DNA of 64,000 bases from Platynereis dumerilii. Lineage: Eukaryota; Annelida; Polychaeta; Phyllodocida; Nereididae. The position numbers and the translations under genes are program-made. A model generated the notes under the pieces. It did not search any database. It saw only the letters and a program-made list of their open reading frames with translations, and was not told the DNA's origin. Below, piece after piece: positions 21,340-34,157 of the stretch (its first letter is position 1; each line of letters starts with the position of its first letter). Location of the stretch: positions 102,281,360 to 102,345,359 of the forward strand of contig JAPTHN010000003.1 in the NCBI GenBank assembly GCA_026936325.1, given 5' to 3'.

Positions 21340-22290
21340 TAATTAAAATACAGATTTATCCAAGATTAAATTTCTTTGAATATAAAATGAAACACTGAAA
21401 TTCATGGAAATAAGGTTTTGTTAAATGCCAAGTAAATTTCTAAATAACCTTGTATTTAGTGGAATAATTTCTGCAATCATGATTTGATAATATTTAGTTT
21501 TTATGCAATATTATAAATAAAAGCAGGCTGACATTAATCTAATATGTTTCTTTTAATTTACATCACTGAGGTTACATTTGAGGGTAACAAGTGGGGGCTT
21601 TGAGATTTCCTGTCAAAAGTTTTGGTTAGGCCCTCTGAGTCAGAACTATGTGCATAAAGCATATTTGTATATACAATTATGTAATATAAATAATTTATTA
21701 TATATATTTAACCACATAAATTCTGAGGAAGAATGAGATAAAAAATTATACTTAGGGCACATTGTACGGCACGTTGAGTAACCATGATCCAAAATTGACT
21801 AAAATGTGCCAAGTAATTTTCTTTAATAACCGTCTGTATAGAGGTCTTATTGCCAGTCTGTCTGATATGTTCACATTTAATTCAAAATCTAAATAAAGTA
21901 AGCTGACAGTACTTCATGTGTTAAAATGTGCATAACTGAGGTTAGATTAAAACCATGAAGTCAGAATTGAGAATTAAAGACGTCTTGTCAAAATCTTTAA
22001 ATACAGCGTAGAAGAAAACAGCAAATGTGTGTTTCTTAATATGCTAAATGCTTGAGAGTCCACTAAAATTGACATTTCTTTCTTTCTTTTTTATAAATTT
22101 ACATCACTATTGTTAGATTTAAGCAATAGAGCCACAAGTGGGGGTTTGAGATTTAAATGGTAAACCCATGAGTCAGAACATTTACTATGTGCATAAAGCA
22201 TATTTATATATATACATAATTTATTATAGTTAACTTCAAATTATAATTAGGACACAATGTACGCCATTTTGAGTAACCAAGATGCAAATT
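21340..22290 (+). repeat. Imperfect tandem duplication, about 540-bp spacing
   Basis: Segments around 21550-21830 and 22085-22310 match in order: ATTTACATCACT, AAGTGGGGG...TTTGAGATTT, GAGTCAGAAC, ATGTGCATAAAGCATATTT, ACATTGTACG/ACAATGTACG and GAGTAACCA. A partial earlier unit (ATGCCAAGTAAATTTCT near 21430) pairs with TGTGCCAAGTAATTTTCT near 21805. It is non-coding. Confidence 0.6.
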
Positions 22291-22599
22291 TGAATGAAAT
22301 GAGACAATTCAAAGGTCTACAGTTTTTTGTCTATTTTTAGCAATTTCTGTCTTTTTGTTTTCAAATATCTGATGATTTTAATAGATATATGCATGAAAAC
22401 CATGTATTTCATTCATGTTAATTCATTTTGTTCATATTCAGGAACATAGCATGACTTTATTAGAAACAAAATGGTCAGGAAGTTGATATTTTCACATTTT
22501 TGTGAATTTTAAAATTGTTTTGTTGGCCTAAAATATTGCATTAACTACATAATGGCCATAAAAGTTCCTTCTTGATAGGTTTAATTATAACACCTTTCG

Positions 22600-23246
22600 G
22601 TTTTTACCAATATAGTTATTGCCATTTTGGTGTGAGAGACAAAAAATCAAGAAAAATGTGAAAAATTACGCATTTTTTCAGTATTTTGGATTTTGTGCAA
22701 AATTCGTTAGATTGACCCTCTAATCGATTCAAGCAGTTAAAAGAGCTATATTTTAGATAACTAAATATGAAATTTCAAACGTCTAACTCCAAAATTAAGG
22801 GAATTACAGAGGGTTGAAAAAAACCCATTTTTTTACATTTTTGGTGCATTTTTTAAAATCAGTTTCAGTAAGAGCATTCAGACCCCCAAAAGGCACAACT
22901 AGGGTATATAATACATGTTATGGTAGATTTTCATGCCAATTGGTATAACCGTTTCCGAGTTCTGATCCGGAAAAGAAAAAAATAAATTTTTCCGAATTTT
23001 CAATATTTTACAAAAACTGTGGTCATTGTATAAATATGAACTATAAAAGGCACATTAACACTATAAGACCCATTTATGTGTCAAATTTCATATATATAGG
23101 TGCAATAGTTTTGTCACAGAGGCCAATACACATTGTGTGACGCCGCCCGCCCGCCCGCCCGCCCGCCCGCCCGGCCGCCCGCCGGACGGACAAAAATTTG
23201 CCATACTAACTACAATACCCGACGGCAATATACATTGCCGAGGGTA
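22600..23246. repeat. Probable transposon end with (CCCG)n block
   Basis: Strings such as AGGCCAATACACATTGTGTGACG before the CCCG block, then GGACGGACAAAAATTTGCC, and finally GGCAATATACATTGCCGAGGGTA look like the end of a high-copy DNA element. A possible opposite end, TACCCTCGGC near 19946, shares only about ten bases and no TSD was found, so the pairing is doubtful. Confidence 0.35.
23142..23190 (+). repeat. (CCCG)n microsatellite
   Basis: Consecutive GCCCGCCC units at about 23142-23180 in an otherwise AT-rich area. Non-coding; frames across it are shadows. Confidence 0.9.
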
Positions 23247-24134
23247 AAAATTCACACATGCTTCAGCATCTATAATATATACCTTTGTCCCTGTGCTTCT
23301 GTGCAATATTTTGTACGGGCATCATTTTCTTCATGCACAAAGTGTCATGTTTAATTCAATGTCATGCAAGCTTTATTAAGAGACCTTCAAGAGCAATTTG
23401 TAATTCAAGAATATCAATAATGGCAAATTTACATCAAGGATGGCAAGCTTATCACACCTTGCAGCTCATTGCATGATGGTGTATCGATGGCTGCTGGGCT
23501 GGGCAAGTGAATGGTCCCTTAAAAAGAGTGTTTATTTCAACCTTCAATAGAGGCAAGAAGCTTCCTTAAATGGCGGCATTTTCTCAACCTGAAATTCACC
23601 ATCGGCAGAGGTAAATTAATCAGTTGGCTATGTAAAATTTGGTATAGATGCAAAGTGGTGTTCATACACCCCGTACCATGGATAGTGACAATTGACCTTT
23701 TTGTCAGTTGAAAACAAAATTGAGTGAGACGGCTACAATTACGTTCACTATTAGCCACTTTCACCTCACCAGATTGGACAACTCATGCAATTTTTCGATT
23801 GACAATAAAACTGTTGTTGCGTTGTCTGTGACATTCGCAATCAGTGTCCCAAGATTGCGAATTAGTATTTTATTGCATTTTATGTCTGTTTTCAAATGTT
23901 GTAGGAGTGCAACAGACAGCATTTTGCAAAATTATTTGTAATGTGGAATTCCAATTTCGTTTTGGTAGTGCACATTTTTTCAATAAAACCAATCACAAAT
24001 ATGGAAGAAGGCCAATATTGCTCAATAAGTACAGGTGTGTATGCCCAAAGCATATACAATCACTCACAAATATCCACAAAAGACTGTCATGGATTTTGGC
24101 TTAGTCTTTTGACTTTGACCAAAGAGTCTATTTG

Positions 24135-24440
24135 ACTATTAGCCTGTTTGATATTAGGCTCAATTTTCATTGGCTGTTGGATATTAGATTGGAATCTCAT
24201 TGAATTCTCAGTGTGTCCAATGAGAATGCAGCTTAATATCCACTGGCCAATCATGGCTCTGTGGATATTAGGCTTGACTGTCATTGGCTAGGATATTTGG
24301 CCGGATTCTCATTGGACAGGATATTAGGTGGCATTCTCATTGGACAAACTATTATCTACATTGCCCCCTACTGTGGATATTAGGGTAGATTCTCATTGGT
24401 CAAGATGTTAGGGTGTATTCTCATTGGTCAGTTCACTATA
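24135..24440 (+). repeat. Degenerate minisatellite with repeated ATTCTCATTGG (CCAAT on minus strand)
   Basis: Units of roughly 35-45 bp repeat GGATATTAGG and ATTCTCATTGG. About eight to ten ATTGG/CCAAT boxes occur in 300 bp. It lies inside duplication unit 1, between segments b and c, and is missing from the other units. Confidence 0.55.
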
Positions 24441-24569
24441 ATCCAAAGTTTGAAATTTGTCAAAATCCACAATAGTATAAAAGAGTTATTACGAGTGATT
24501 TGGCATGTATACAAAGTATAAGATCTTTGCCAAAATCCACTATAGTCGGGAGCGAGCGATAATGAGTGA

Positions 24570-24790
24570 TTTAGGCATGCGCCCAAAGGACCTATATTTT
24601 GCCCAAAGGCCTCGCGGATATTTTGAAGGATGCGATGACTTTGGGAAAGTCATGCCAAAAGGAGTCGTAATGCCCAAAGGCCCTATAGTTTGCCCAAAGA
24701 CCCTATAATTTGCCAAAAGACCCTGTATTTTACCCAAAGGCCTAATATCCATGCCCAATAGGCCTATTGGGCACAATAGTGGATATTGGC
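24570..24790 (+). repeat. Degenerate tandem repeat of TTTGCCCAAAGGCC type
   Basis: Short units near 20 bp repeat GCCCAAAGG and CCCTATA (24583, 24600, 24673, 24692, 24735 areas). It also contains a palindromic GCCCAATAGGCCTATTGGGC near 24753. Non-coding. Confidence 0.55.
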
Positions 24791-25965
24791 GGTAACAACA
24801 GGTCACTCACCACGGTGGACCACGGGAGAGGGAACATGTGATGGCATCACACAAGGGCTTTAGCCCGAGTTGTGATAAACATATTCCTTATACCATTGTG
24901 AATAACCAGCTTGTACCATGAGATAAACTCTCAAACAGGTAAACATGGGAGGGAGGATTGGTGGACAACAGAGAATATTGGAATTATCACAATGAAATAC
25001 TGGCTTACAGAGTTGTCAAAATAATGATAATTCTACCAAGCGCTGTCCTGTTAGTCAGCCTTATCATGCCTCTCCATTGCCACCCTGTTCTTCATTTCCA
25101 TGACATAGTTGTTTAGAGGTCTGGTGGCACTGTCAGAGGCAGCTGGGTGACAGCTGTTATGCAAGCAGGTGACCGGTCAGGTTGCCCGCCTTTTGCCGCT
25201 GTTATTTTTCTTATTAAGCAAAGCCAATTGTCTTCTGCCACCAGCCATTCCACATCATGAAACATCTGGACTGCATGGGTCTTGCCTTGCCAGGTCTGTG
25301 TCACTCAGCTGACATATTTGTTACCACAATTTAATCCCACAAGGTAAATTTCCATCCTTTTTCGACATGTTTTTCCTTATGATGTAAAGCCTGCAATGTA
25401 TTGTCCTTTGTGGTGATTGTATCAATAATTGAACCCATTTTTGCACAGATTAATACGAATCATTCAAGATGGATACGTCATTTTCAGATAATCATCTTCC
25501 CGCCTCAAAAATTTTGGATGACATCCTTAACTTGGACATTTTAGTTATGATTAATTTGTTATTCACTCAATTTCTGAATTGGTCGTCCGAATGAGATTGA
25601 TTATCTTGCAAGTATGAATCATCAATAAATTACTTAAAAGTTGTTGTAGAAATTGCACTAACAGCTTCAGTTCTTTGCAAAACAATTGACTGTATAATCT
25701 GTTGCGTTGAGAAGGAGATAGCATCTGGAATATTGTGAATGTAAAAATATTAACTTTGATTTTTACAGTACTTACGTCATCCAGGATTGATATGATAATT
25801 TCAATGTTTCTGTTTTATTGTGTACAGCGACAATCTTGTTGAAATATAGGTTTTGCATGTAAATTCGACAGGGACAGTGTTTGCAATATTCAGTAGACCC
25901 TCAAACGCTATCTCTGGCAATTCTATGCCTACAAAATTGCACCTAAATTTATCTGCCTGATATGG

Positions 25966-26600
25966 TTGGCCAATCACCGTAACACAACTCTTTCTCTTCA
26001 TCCACCTCTGAACATGGAAGTTCCTGCACTCCAAAAACAGGTTTGCCAACTATCAGTCAATGTATCATTACAAGATTGTACTAAATTTGCCATTCGACAC
26101 CCCCAGCACAGAAGTACTGCAGACGCTCAAGTGGTTGACTTTAAAGAAAGATCTGACTCTCACAAATGCATTCAGATGTTCAAATGTTTGAACTCACTGT
26201 CACCTGAGTATTTGTCATCTGTGTTTGAATATGTAAGCCATGGATATAATACAAGACAGTCTGGTCAACTTAAAGTGTTAAAGTGCCATACAAACATGGG
26301 GCAGCGTTCATTCGTACATTCTGGTGCTATTTTATGGAACAGTTTACCTTGTAATATACGTAGTTTATCTAGTCTTGATGCTTTTAAAGCAAACCTTTTG
26401 AAACACATTTTAAATAGCAGAGTATGATGTTTTTATGGAGTTGATGGTTTTACTTTTTATCGTTTTTATCTTTCACTTTTATATTGTAATTGTTTATATT
26501 TATACATTAGTTATACGTTAGGGCCACAATGAAAAACAGATGATTACTTCTGATTGTGCTACCCTGCTTAAATAAAAGTATCTTTGACTTTGACTTTGTT
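25966..26600 (+). mobile_element. LINE 3' fragment: C-terminus of ORF2 and 3' UTR
   Basis: From about 26120 the frame 25966-26427 carries a terminal LINE module: KCIQMFKCLNSLSPEYLSS, HGYNTRQSG, GAILWNSLPCNIRSLSSLDA, FKANLLK. The 3' UTR ends with AATAAAAG and three CTTTGA units (26588-26600), a short tandem tail typical of CR1/L2-like LINEs. No catalytic part remains. Confidence 0.7.
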
Positions 26601-26962
26601 TGAGGGAAGTTTGGTTGCCACGACCAAAATATTGTTTTGATAACCAAGTTTTTTGGATGATCGGTTGGCATTTAAAAATTCCTAGTGTAAAAATCTACAG
26701 TCACTTTTGCTAGTGTTCAGTTTGTGGCCAATATAACGACCTTTTGTTATAATTCCCAATCACAGTGACTCAACATTTACTCTCTCTCTCTGTCTTTGAT
26801 CAAGACAGTTCCTGAACTCCTGTAACAACAGATTGGTCAACAGAAAACCAATTTTACATTGATTGAGAGAAGATTGGTTGGCACATCCAAAATAGTTGAA
26901 GTAACCTAGTTTTCTGGACAATTAGTTGGCATTCAGTCAATCATTGCATAGTCACCCTAGAC

Positions 26963-27007
26963 CCAGTATATCCCGAGACCCGAAAGGGTCGAGGGATATA
27001 CTTGGTC
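26963..27007. repeat. Short inverted repeat (hairpin) with GTATATCCC stems
   Basis: CCAGTATATCCCGAGACCC faces GGGTCGAGGGATATACTTGG across a GAAA loop. Similar TATATCCCTG words recur at about 28700-28810, so this may mark the end of another element. Confidence 0.45.
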
Positions 27008-27020
27008 AAGGATTACTATA

Positions 27021-28457
27021 GGGGATAGCGGGGCACAGTGAGATGGCAGGCACAGTGAGACAATGTCCATAGAGTCTAGCTGGTAGTGTTTACAGATCAA
27101 GCCACTTTTGTATAGTACAAAAAGTAAGTAAGTGAAAGTCTGACATATATCCAGAATGCCTATACACAGCATATCGAGAGTGGAATTTCAATATTTCGGT
27201 TTTAGCCAGTAAAATTAAATAATTTTTCTAAACGACCTTTTGTTATAATTCCCAAAAAAAAAAGATATAATGCAAGTCAATTGTTAAAAAATGTTAGAGG
27301 TCTTGATCTAGTCAAACAGTTAAGAATTTTGAATGTCCGTCAGCGTAGAAATTATTTCACAGCGGTTCTAATGTTTAAAGTGATACATGGGCTGGCCCCT
27401 AATTATTTGTGTGATGATGTTATTACACAGATTCAGGTTTCTCAGTGGGTTACACGCAGATTTGACGAAAATAATGTTTGTGTTCTTCACCATACTTCTC
27501 AATTGTATAGTAATGCTTTTGCTGTCAGGGGACCATTGGTATGGAATAGTCTGCCTTCAGATATTAAGTCCTCGGGAAGTCTGTGTGTTTTTAAATCTAA
27601 ATGTAAGAATTATTTTATGAATGTTACTTTTTAAACTGTATATATTTTATCTTTTGTTAGTTTTTTTTACAGCCTTCTTTATATACTCTCTGTTGTTTTT
27701 AAATCTTTGTCTTCCTTTTACCCAGGGCAATATTGTAAAACAGTATTTTTGTGCTGAATATTTTACCCTGTATAAATATGTTTTATAAATAAATAAATAA
27801 ATAAATTGCCAGGGATTCAGCCTTGATTATTTGTCTTAGTTTAGTGAGATGATGAACCACAATACAGGCATCCGGTCCGCAGGATTCCTAAAATTTCATA
27901 AAAAGAGCTGCGTGGGGCACAGTGAGACCTGACCTGAATGTAAGGCATAGCTTACAATTCACTATTAAAAACAAAATGCCTGCTGTAAACTACGGATTTT
28001 AGTGAGTCATATCCAAAGAGAACCAGCAGAAAGAATTTTGATTAGTATGTAACAGTTGCGGCAGGTTAAATAAGTAGTGCATGTGTCCTGTGCGACGAAG
28101 TTTCGAAACAGGCTCAAAAAAGAACCTGCTTTTATAAGAGTACAGTAGTTTCTGTGGCAACAATTGATAGAACAATTCCGCAGGTCCTAAGGGTCGGCCG
28201 TTATGGCAGCATATGCCATGTCTCACTGTGCCTCACCTGCTGTCTCACTGTGCCCTGCCTAGGGTGCACAGTGAGATACTTAACGAGCATGGACGTAACT
28301 CAAAATTTCTCCAAACCTGCAAAAGGTAGGAAACTACCGGACAATATACCCAATGTCATTATCTATAATGTGGACCTGACCTCATTTAAGTCGTTACTGC
28401 CAACATTTTGGAACACTTGAAAATAAAAAAAGTTACTCACTGTGCCCCGCTCTCCCC
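27021..28457. mobile_element. TIR DNA element with 22-bp ends, TA flanks, interrupted by a LINE tail
   Basis: The left end GGGGATAGCGGGGCACAGTG and the inverted right end CACTGTGCCCCGCTCTCCCC match over 22 bp with one mismatch, with TA on both outer sides. Further CACAGTGAGA motifs sit near both ends (27050; 27917; 28217-28275). No transposase was found, and the superfamily is uncertain. A LINE fragment occupies 27245-27810. Confidence 0.7.
27245..27810 (+). mobile_element. LINE 3' fragment inside the TIR element
   Basis: The frame 27281-27634 is a terminal LINE module: NVRQRRNYFTAVLMFKVIHG, APNYLCDDV, AFAVRGPLVWNSLPSDIKSS, SLCVFKSKCKNYF. The 3' UTR ends in AATAAA repeats (27787-27807). It belongs to a different family from the fragment at 25966. 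Confidence 0.7.
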
Positions 28458-31417
28458 TACCAGGGATATACTGCCCCCACCCATGATGTAACCTTTTTAT
28501 CCCATGTCTTTTTTTAAAAATACTTTATTTTATATCAATGTAAAAACAGTTTGAAGCACTTAATGTCAATGCAGCTGCGCTACAAAAAAAATCAATACCC
28601 TTAATTGGCAGCACTTAATTGCCTTAAATCACAACAATCAGCAAATATGCTGGTATCTACATGCTAATAAGCATATATAGGGGCACTGTTGTTTTTTGAT
28701 TGGTCAGTTACAGTATATCCCTGTTAATCTCATTATCTTTCAGTATATCCCTGCTGGCTAATTAACCAAAGGAATTTGATTGGTAGAACTAAATATATCC
28801 CTGTTTTTTCTGTTATATTTCCCTCTCTCAATCTGTATTGCCCAAGGAAAAGCTCAGTATGAGGGACAAAGTTGGCTAGACATGGGATAAATTTAAAGCC
28901 AAGTCAAAGTGAAATAGTGAAACTAAAGATATTTTTGTACAAATGTGCATAAAGATGTGCGCTTAAGATAGAGTGTCTCAGCTCCAAGTACTTTTCATAT
29001 AATATGCTTTTAGAAAGTCACCATGAAATGGCGATTTCTTGTCTTTGACAGCTTTTTTTCCCTAAGTATGTCAGAGTCAGTCTTTTACATTGTGTCTTGT
29101 ATTCAATCATATACGAAAACTGATACATTATTCTTTTTGCATCATTGTACATTTCCCGATAATCGTATATTCGCTTTCCAGGAATCTGTCAGGAGTATCA
29201 ATGTGAGGCAAACATCAGCAAGTATCTATAAGGAGAAATATCACACACCATTATATTTGTTAAGGCTTTCTTCTCTCCATAGCAACACAATATTATGTAC
29301 TAGAAAGTATAGCTTCTACAGATGTAACTGAATCAAGATAGCCAGGAAAATACAAAGTAAGCAAGTGCAAAGAAATGAATCAAAATAATATCACGCTGCG
29401 ACTGAAAGTGACGTCTTATATCATACAATGTCCATTATTCTGATTTACTAGCAGAAAAGTGCAGCCTTTACAGGTCAATAACTTTTGGCGAATCATGGTG
29501 ATATTTTGATGAAATATCCATATATGGGCCATTCTCAAATTTTGGGACAAAATGCCCTGGAACATTGTGGTAACGGAGTGGACTTTTGATGCAAAAAACC
29601 TGCTTTTTGAGCAATTTAAAGATAGAAAAAAATGAAAAAAAGTATGTAAGTCTTATTTTCAGAAGTACTTCATCTAAGATCAATCGTTTTTGTAAATAAA
29701 TATCGATTTTTTTGTGGCAACGGAGTGGACAGGAATGGGTAATGGAGTGGACAGGAATGGTTTGGTTTTCTCTTAATAGTGCATTCTATTTGGAAGATAC
29801 AAAGCTATGATTGCATTCTATTGAATCCTGTCACCCTCAGCAATATATACATAAAATTTCTTTGAAAAAGTATCACTGGTAAGCTCGGAATTGGAGGGAA
29901 CGGAGTTAAGATTTTAGCGGGACCAAAAAAAGTTCCAATGAAAATCATGCCTTAAATTGTTGAATACCTGTTTAATGAAAATCTGAAAAGCGATGGTAGT
30001 TTGGCGCATGTGCATCTTACGACATTGAATGGAAATTGCTCATTAAAAACAATAGCGAGCCGAGCTATGCCTAGTAACGGAGTTGACAAAAAAATTAACA
30101 TTAACTAGTGACATGTCTTTTACATCAATTAATTCAAAGAAATGAAACAAGAAAAAAGTTAAATATGATGAATATATTAATTCAAGTCTATGTTCTCATG
30201 AATATTGCATAGATACTTTGGAAATGATTGTACTTTAGGAGGAAAATTAACACTTGATTTTGTCATGTCAGGTCCAGTGACAGGGAAAAACCACTGATTT
30301 GGCACGGATTACTGGGCACAATGCACCAAAAAAAGTCTAATAAATGACTTTTTGATCCAAATGCAGTGGTTCTAAATAGAAATATGAATAACAGATGTAG
30401 AGTGACGCTTCAGATATTAATTACATTCAAATTAATGTCAGGGAACTGGAGTGACGCAAATTGTCCCGAAATTTGATCTGTGACATAAACATCAGATCAC
30501 TCAACGGATGCGCGAATATAGTCTCTTGGTAATCCAATCTTCTTGGGTGCTCTCACTGAACCCCGGTGGCCACGTCAGCTCAAGACCGATTAAGGCAGTT
30601 TAGCTAGAACTCATACTTTGATTACATTTTGAACATGAAATTTCCACGTTTATAAGGTAGATTTTTTTTAATAGGTTTTGATGTCACAAACCCATTTGTT
30701 AATTATTAAATAGGTTTGGGTGAATATGTTTGAAGTAATTGGATACTTGAAAGTGTCATCTGGTATGCGTTATCAGTCAAATATATATTGCGTAATTCAG
30801 TTTCTCATGCACTCTTCCTCACTGGGATGCACTTACTCTGCTAATTCTTACTTCCCATTTCCTTTTTCGGATGTATAAACAATTTTCTAGATTTTGAGTG
30901 TAAAAGGCATCCATTCCATTTTGGTGTCCTGACTATCAAACCTTCAAACAGAATGGGAGGCTATATTTTATTCTGACATATATTACTCCTCACATCAGCA
31001 ACTTCCTTCAGGATGATTGCCTGAGATTTACAGAGTATCTAAATTTCTGTCAGACCCTTTCACTCCAAGCGCAACCCAAGATCCCCCTTTTCAGGAAAAC
31101 TACTGATAAACAAGTCTGATAAGTAATGAGGTGATTTTTCAGCCCTTCAACAACTTGTTTGAATGTCAAAGGCACATTTTCGGTTCTATTTTATCTTCTT
31201 GCAACGGGTGCTGATGTCTTGTCTAGTGCCCAACATTAACGCTTCTTCAAGCTGTTAGTCAATGCTACGGCTCACAGTGGTTCACTGAGCTCCAATTCAT
31301 TGAGCCCAACATGGCTACTTTACTTGATAACTCATCATGTTTGGCCCATTTGATTAATGCGTGTTTCTGAATCACTTTATTTTGATTTATTTCAATCATA
31401 TGTTCATCTCAATCTAG

Positions 31418-31775
31418 AGGTATATATTTTTCACTATTTGGCATGTACACGAGTTTGTGTACCTGCAAAAACGAACATATACACGAATTTGGCATTCGTG
31501 TAATAAGTGTGAAATATTGCAATTCACGAATTTGTGTAGGTGCAACAACCAACATTGCAACCTTAAACTTGGCTAAAACTAACTCTCAACCTAATTTTGA
31601 CCTTAAATTGAAAGATATAACACCTCCAAGAATGTTAGTAATGGCAGGTACACAAATGAATAATAAAGCACAATGTCATACACAAGCGTTAGTTATTACA
31701 CATACAAGAGCACCTATGCTCGTTTTTACACCTCCACAAATCGTGTACATGTCAAATAATGAAAAATATATACAT
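31418..31775. mobile_element. Palindromic foldback MITE
   Basis: The left end TATATTTTTCACTATTTGGC followed by ATGTACACGA mirrors the right end TCGTGTACATGTCAAATAAT followed by GAAAAATATATA. The arms run about 100 bp with further matches inside (AAAAACGAACAT / ATGCTCGTTTTT). The 129-codon frame over it is a by-product of the palindrome. It is absent at the matching place in unit 2 (about 44930-45250). Confidence 0.6.
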
Positions 31776-32559
31776 GCAATCTGGGAATCTCACATGCGTC
31801 ACAAATCGAGAACAGTGGTAACTGCTTTATAAGACCCAATGTTGTTAGACCGACTTGCCTTATGTGATGGACTTCCTCCTGCACAACGTGGTATTTTAGA
31901 GCTCCATGCACCCTGACGAGAGACCTCATTCTTATGAGAGACTGCTTCATGACCGCAAAAGGGGGTTGTGCACTGTGCAGGGACCACTGTACATGTATAT
32001 AATTCAAAATTCATCTGTACTTTTTCATAAACAGTGGGATTTTGAAATTTTAGGTTTTCGTTATCCAGCGTATTTCAGTGTCATAACAGTATGGTCTAGC
32101 CCATTCAGCCAAAAATATCCAACATGATGTCCCCTGTTTGAGACACCTTGTTATGCCAGTTACAGCAACCAATTTGACCCAATGTGCAATATTTGGATTG
32201 GACAGTTTATGAGCAAGAATAACTTGCCCAAGTCAACTGACCAAAAATGGCTATGCTGGACACTGCATCGCATGCCAATCACAGTGCCCAGAAATATGTA
32301 TGCATACCTTGTAAGCTCTTGTACAATTGTGCATACAGATGTGCGCATTTTTGTGAGTTTGTGCCAGTGGTACGTGCCCCCCCCCCCATATTGGACCTGT
32401 GCCCTCAGGTGCCCCAATATGAACTTTCCAACTCTGGCTAAAATATCAAAAAGGCATAGTGGTTGCCCCCCACAGAATCGCGTGCCCCCAGGTGCCCCCC
32501 GCGCTTGAGACCCCCCAGATAAGCCACTGAACTATGTGCATTTGTTATATATATTTTTT

Positions 32560-32693
32560 TATATGTTCAATTTCATACCCGCCCTTCGACATGTTGTAAA
32601 AAACAAGTAAACCCCCCTTGAAACATCTGTGAAACGTTAGTATCCCCTTTGGCAAAACTCCCAGGCCTCAAATCGTAAATTATGAACGGTCCC
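32560..32693 (-). mobile_element. Partial PIF/Harbinger-like MITE
   Basis: On the minus strand the end GGGACCGTTCATAATTTACG, with a TTA outside (32694-32696), matches the ends of the elements at 18810 and 62588, including the following CTGGGAGTTTTG and AAGGGG blocks. The other end was not found. Confidence 0.6.
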
Positions 32694-34136
32694 TTATTCC
32701 TTTTGTATTATAGTATATAATCTGTGTATATTAATATGCCTTTCAGATATATGTCATCAGGTCTACCAGACTGTCAGTGCGAGGTAATCATATGCATCTG
32801 TATATGCAGAAATACCACAAACCATTATATTTTTATCTGAAGATTTTCTTCTCTTTCTAAGCTTTCTTTGTTAAGTCCAAGACTCCATAACAGCATGTGT
32901 ACTAAAAAGTATTGCTTCTACAGATGTAACCAAGTCAAGAAAGCCAGGTAAAGAGAAAGGAAGGAATATCTTTTTTTATCAAGCTATGAATAATAATTTT
33001 ATATCTCACTGATTTGCAAACAAATGGAAGTGCATCCTTTTAGGGTGAATGACCTTTGATGAGTCATGGTGATATTTGATATATATCCATTTAATCTCTG
33101 TGACACATATAGCCAACACCAAGTCACTCAACGGATGCATAACATAATTATAGCCTGCCCTATCTGTAATCCAATCTTCTTGGGAGCTCTCACTGGACAA
33201 TGGTGGCCACATCAGATCAACACTGATCATGCATTTTTGCATAACTCGTACATTGATGATATTTTAATCATGAATTTTATGCGTAAGTTTGACAGTATTA
33301 AATTGGTTTTATTATCTCTTTCACAGCTCATGTTTTTTAAAAAGTTTGTTTTGCAATTAAACCATGACATCACCAGGGTATCTGTGAATGTGATTGGTCT
33401 AATCTTCAATCTGTAACACCCAGTTTAGAGTTTGGCATCACTGTTAATGACAAAAAATTTAAAACTGCCAGGCAATGTTTTTTTTTCATGTACAACAAAC
33501 AGCTTTTGTCCAAGTAGAGTATAACACCTTACCAGAAGAGTCTCTGTTAAAGTCTGTTTCATTGTTTCCTAAACAAAGTCATTGTAATTCTCCCTTGAGG
33601 ATAAGAAGCTGATAAGTAATTTGTTTGATTCAGTTACAATTCATTGAAGCATCTATCAACCAGTGCAGGTATCAAAGCCAAACAAGCTGAACATAATTAT
33701 TTACATTACGCTTGCAATTTTCGCTTCTCTTTTCATTTCACCCAATTTAAATTATAACTTCTATCAAAACTCTCCCGCTTTCAAATTCATGAAGGGAGAC
33801 CTATAGGATTGAAAATGCTGAGAAAGCAATTCCCAAAATGAAACAATTAGAATTGTAGACAAGATAATTCCGGAGGCATTGTTTGCCTTTTCCAAACTAG
33901 ATTTTCACTTTGCTGAATTCCATAAATATAAGGGTGAAAAAGGGTTTGGCAGCCATCTTGGAAAATATCCTAGATGGCCGCTAAGACCTTCTCGTAGATT
34001 TTGAAACTACGCTTTTCGGAATCCTTAGTCCATTATAAGCTTCCAAAAATATATTGTCCTGCAATTCTCCACATATTGCAGCCGAAAATCTATAAGGAAA
34101 GACTTTAAGTCCAGAAATGGTGTCTTTCACCTTAAT

Positions 34137-34142
34137 TTTATT
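34137..34142 (-). promoter_or_regulatory. Polyadenylation signal AATAAA of sulfotransferase copy 1
   Basis: AATAAA on the minus strand starts 16 bp after the stop codon. The same signal at the same distance follows copy 2, which supports function. Confidence 0.55.
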
Positions 34143-34157
34143 TGCAGACGTATCATT

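Larger units (their letters stand above)
23290..25700. repeat. Segmental duplication, unit 1 segments a-b-c
   Basis: Segment a (about 23330-23530) matches 41165-41400. Segment b (about 23650-23960; TTGACCTTTTTGTCAGT, CACCAGATTGG, ACTGTTGTTGCGTTGTCT) matches 43130-43380 and 38940-39130. Segment c (about 25030-25650; GGTGACAGCTGTTATG, CCAATTG-CTTCTG) matches 39210-39660 and 43480-43990. No coding potential was recognised. Confidence 0.65.
28990..33720. repeat. Segmental duplication, unit 1 segment d (upstream of sulfotransferase copy 1)
   Basis: Ordered matches to 44040-46660 include CTTTCCAGGAATCTGTCAGG (29177 / 44076), TCACTCAACGGATGC (30496 / 44450), CTTCCTTCAGGATGATTGCC (31002 / 44684), GCATAGTGGTTGCCCCCC (32453 / 45282) and TTGGGAGCTCTCACTGGACAATGG (33180 / 46143). 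Insertions specific to one unit interrupt the alignment. Confidence 0.75.

Noticed and set aside
19946-23246. One 3.3-kb DNA transposon with TACCCTCGGC ends
   Set aside because: Only about ten terminal bases pair and there is no target duplication; only the right end was listed.
25030-25320. Host exon in duplication segment c
   Set aside because: GC-richer than its neighbours and present three times, but frames differ between copies and splice sites are not conserved.
31443-31832. 129-codon plus-strand frame
   Set aside because: It lies within a palindromic MITE; the composition follows the inverted arms and there is no family resemblance.
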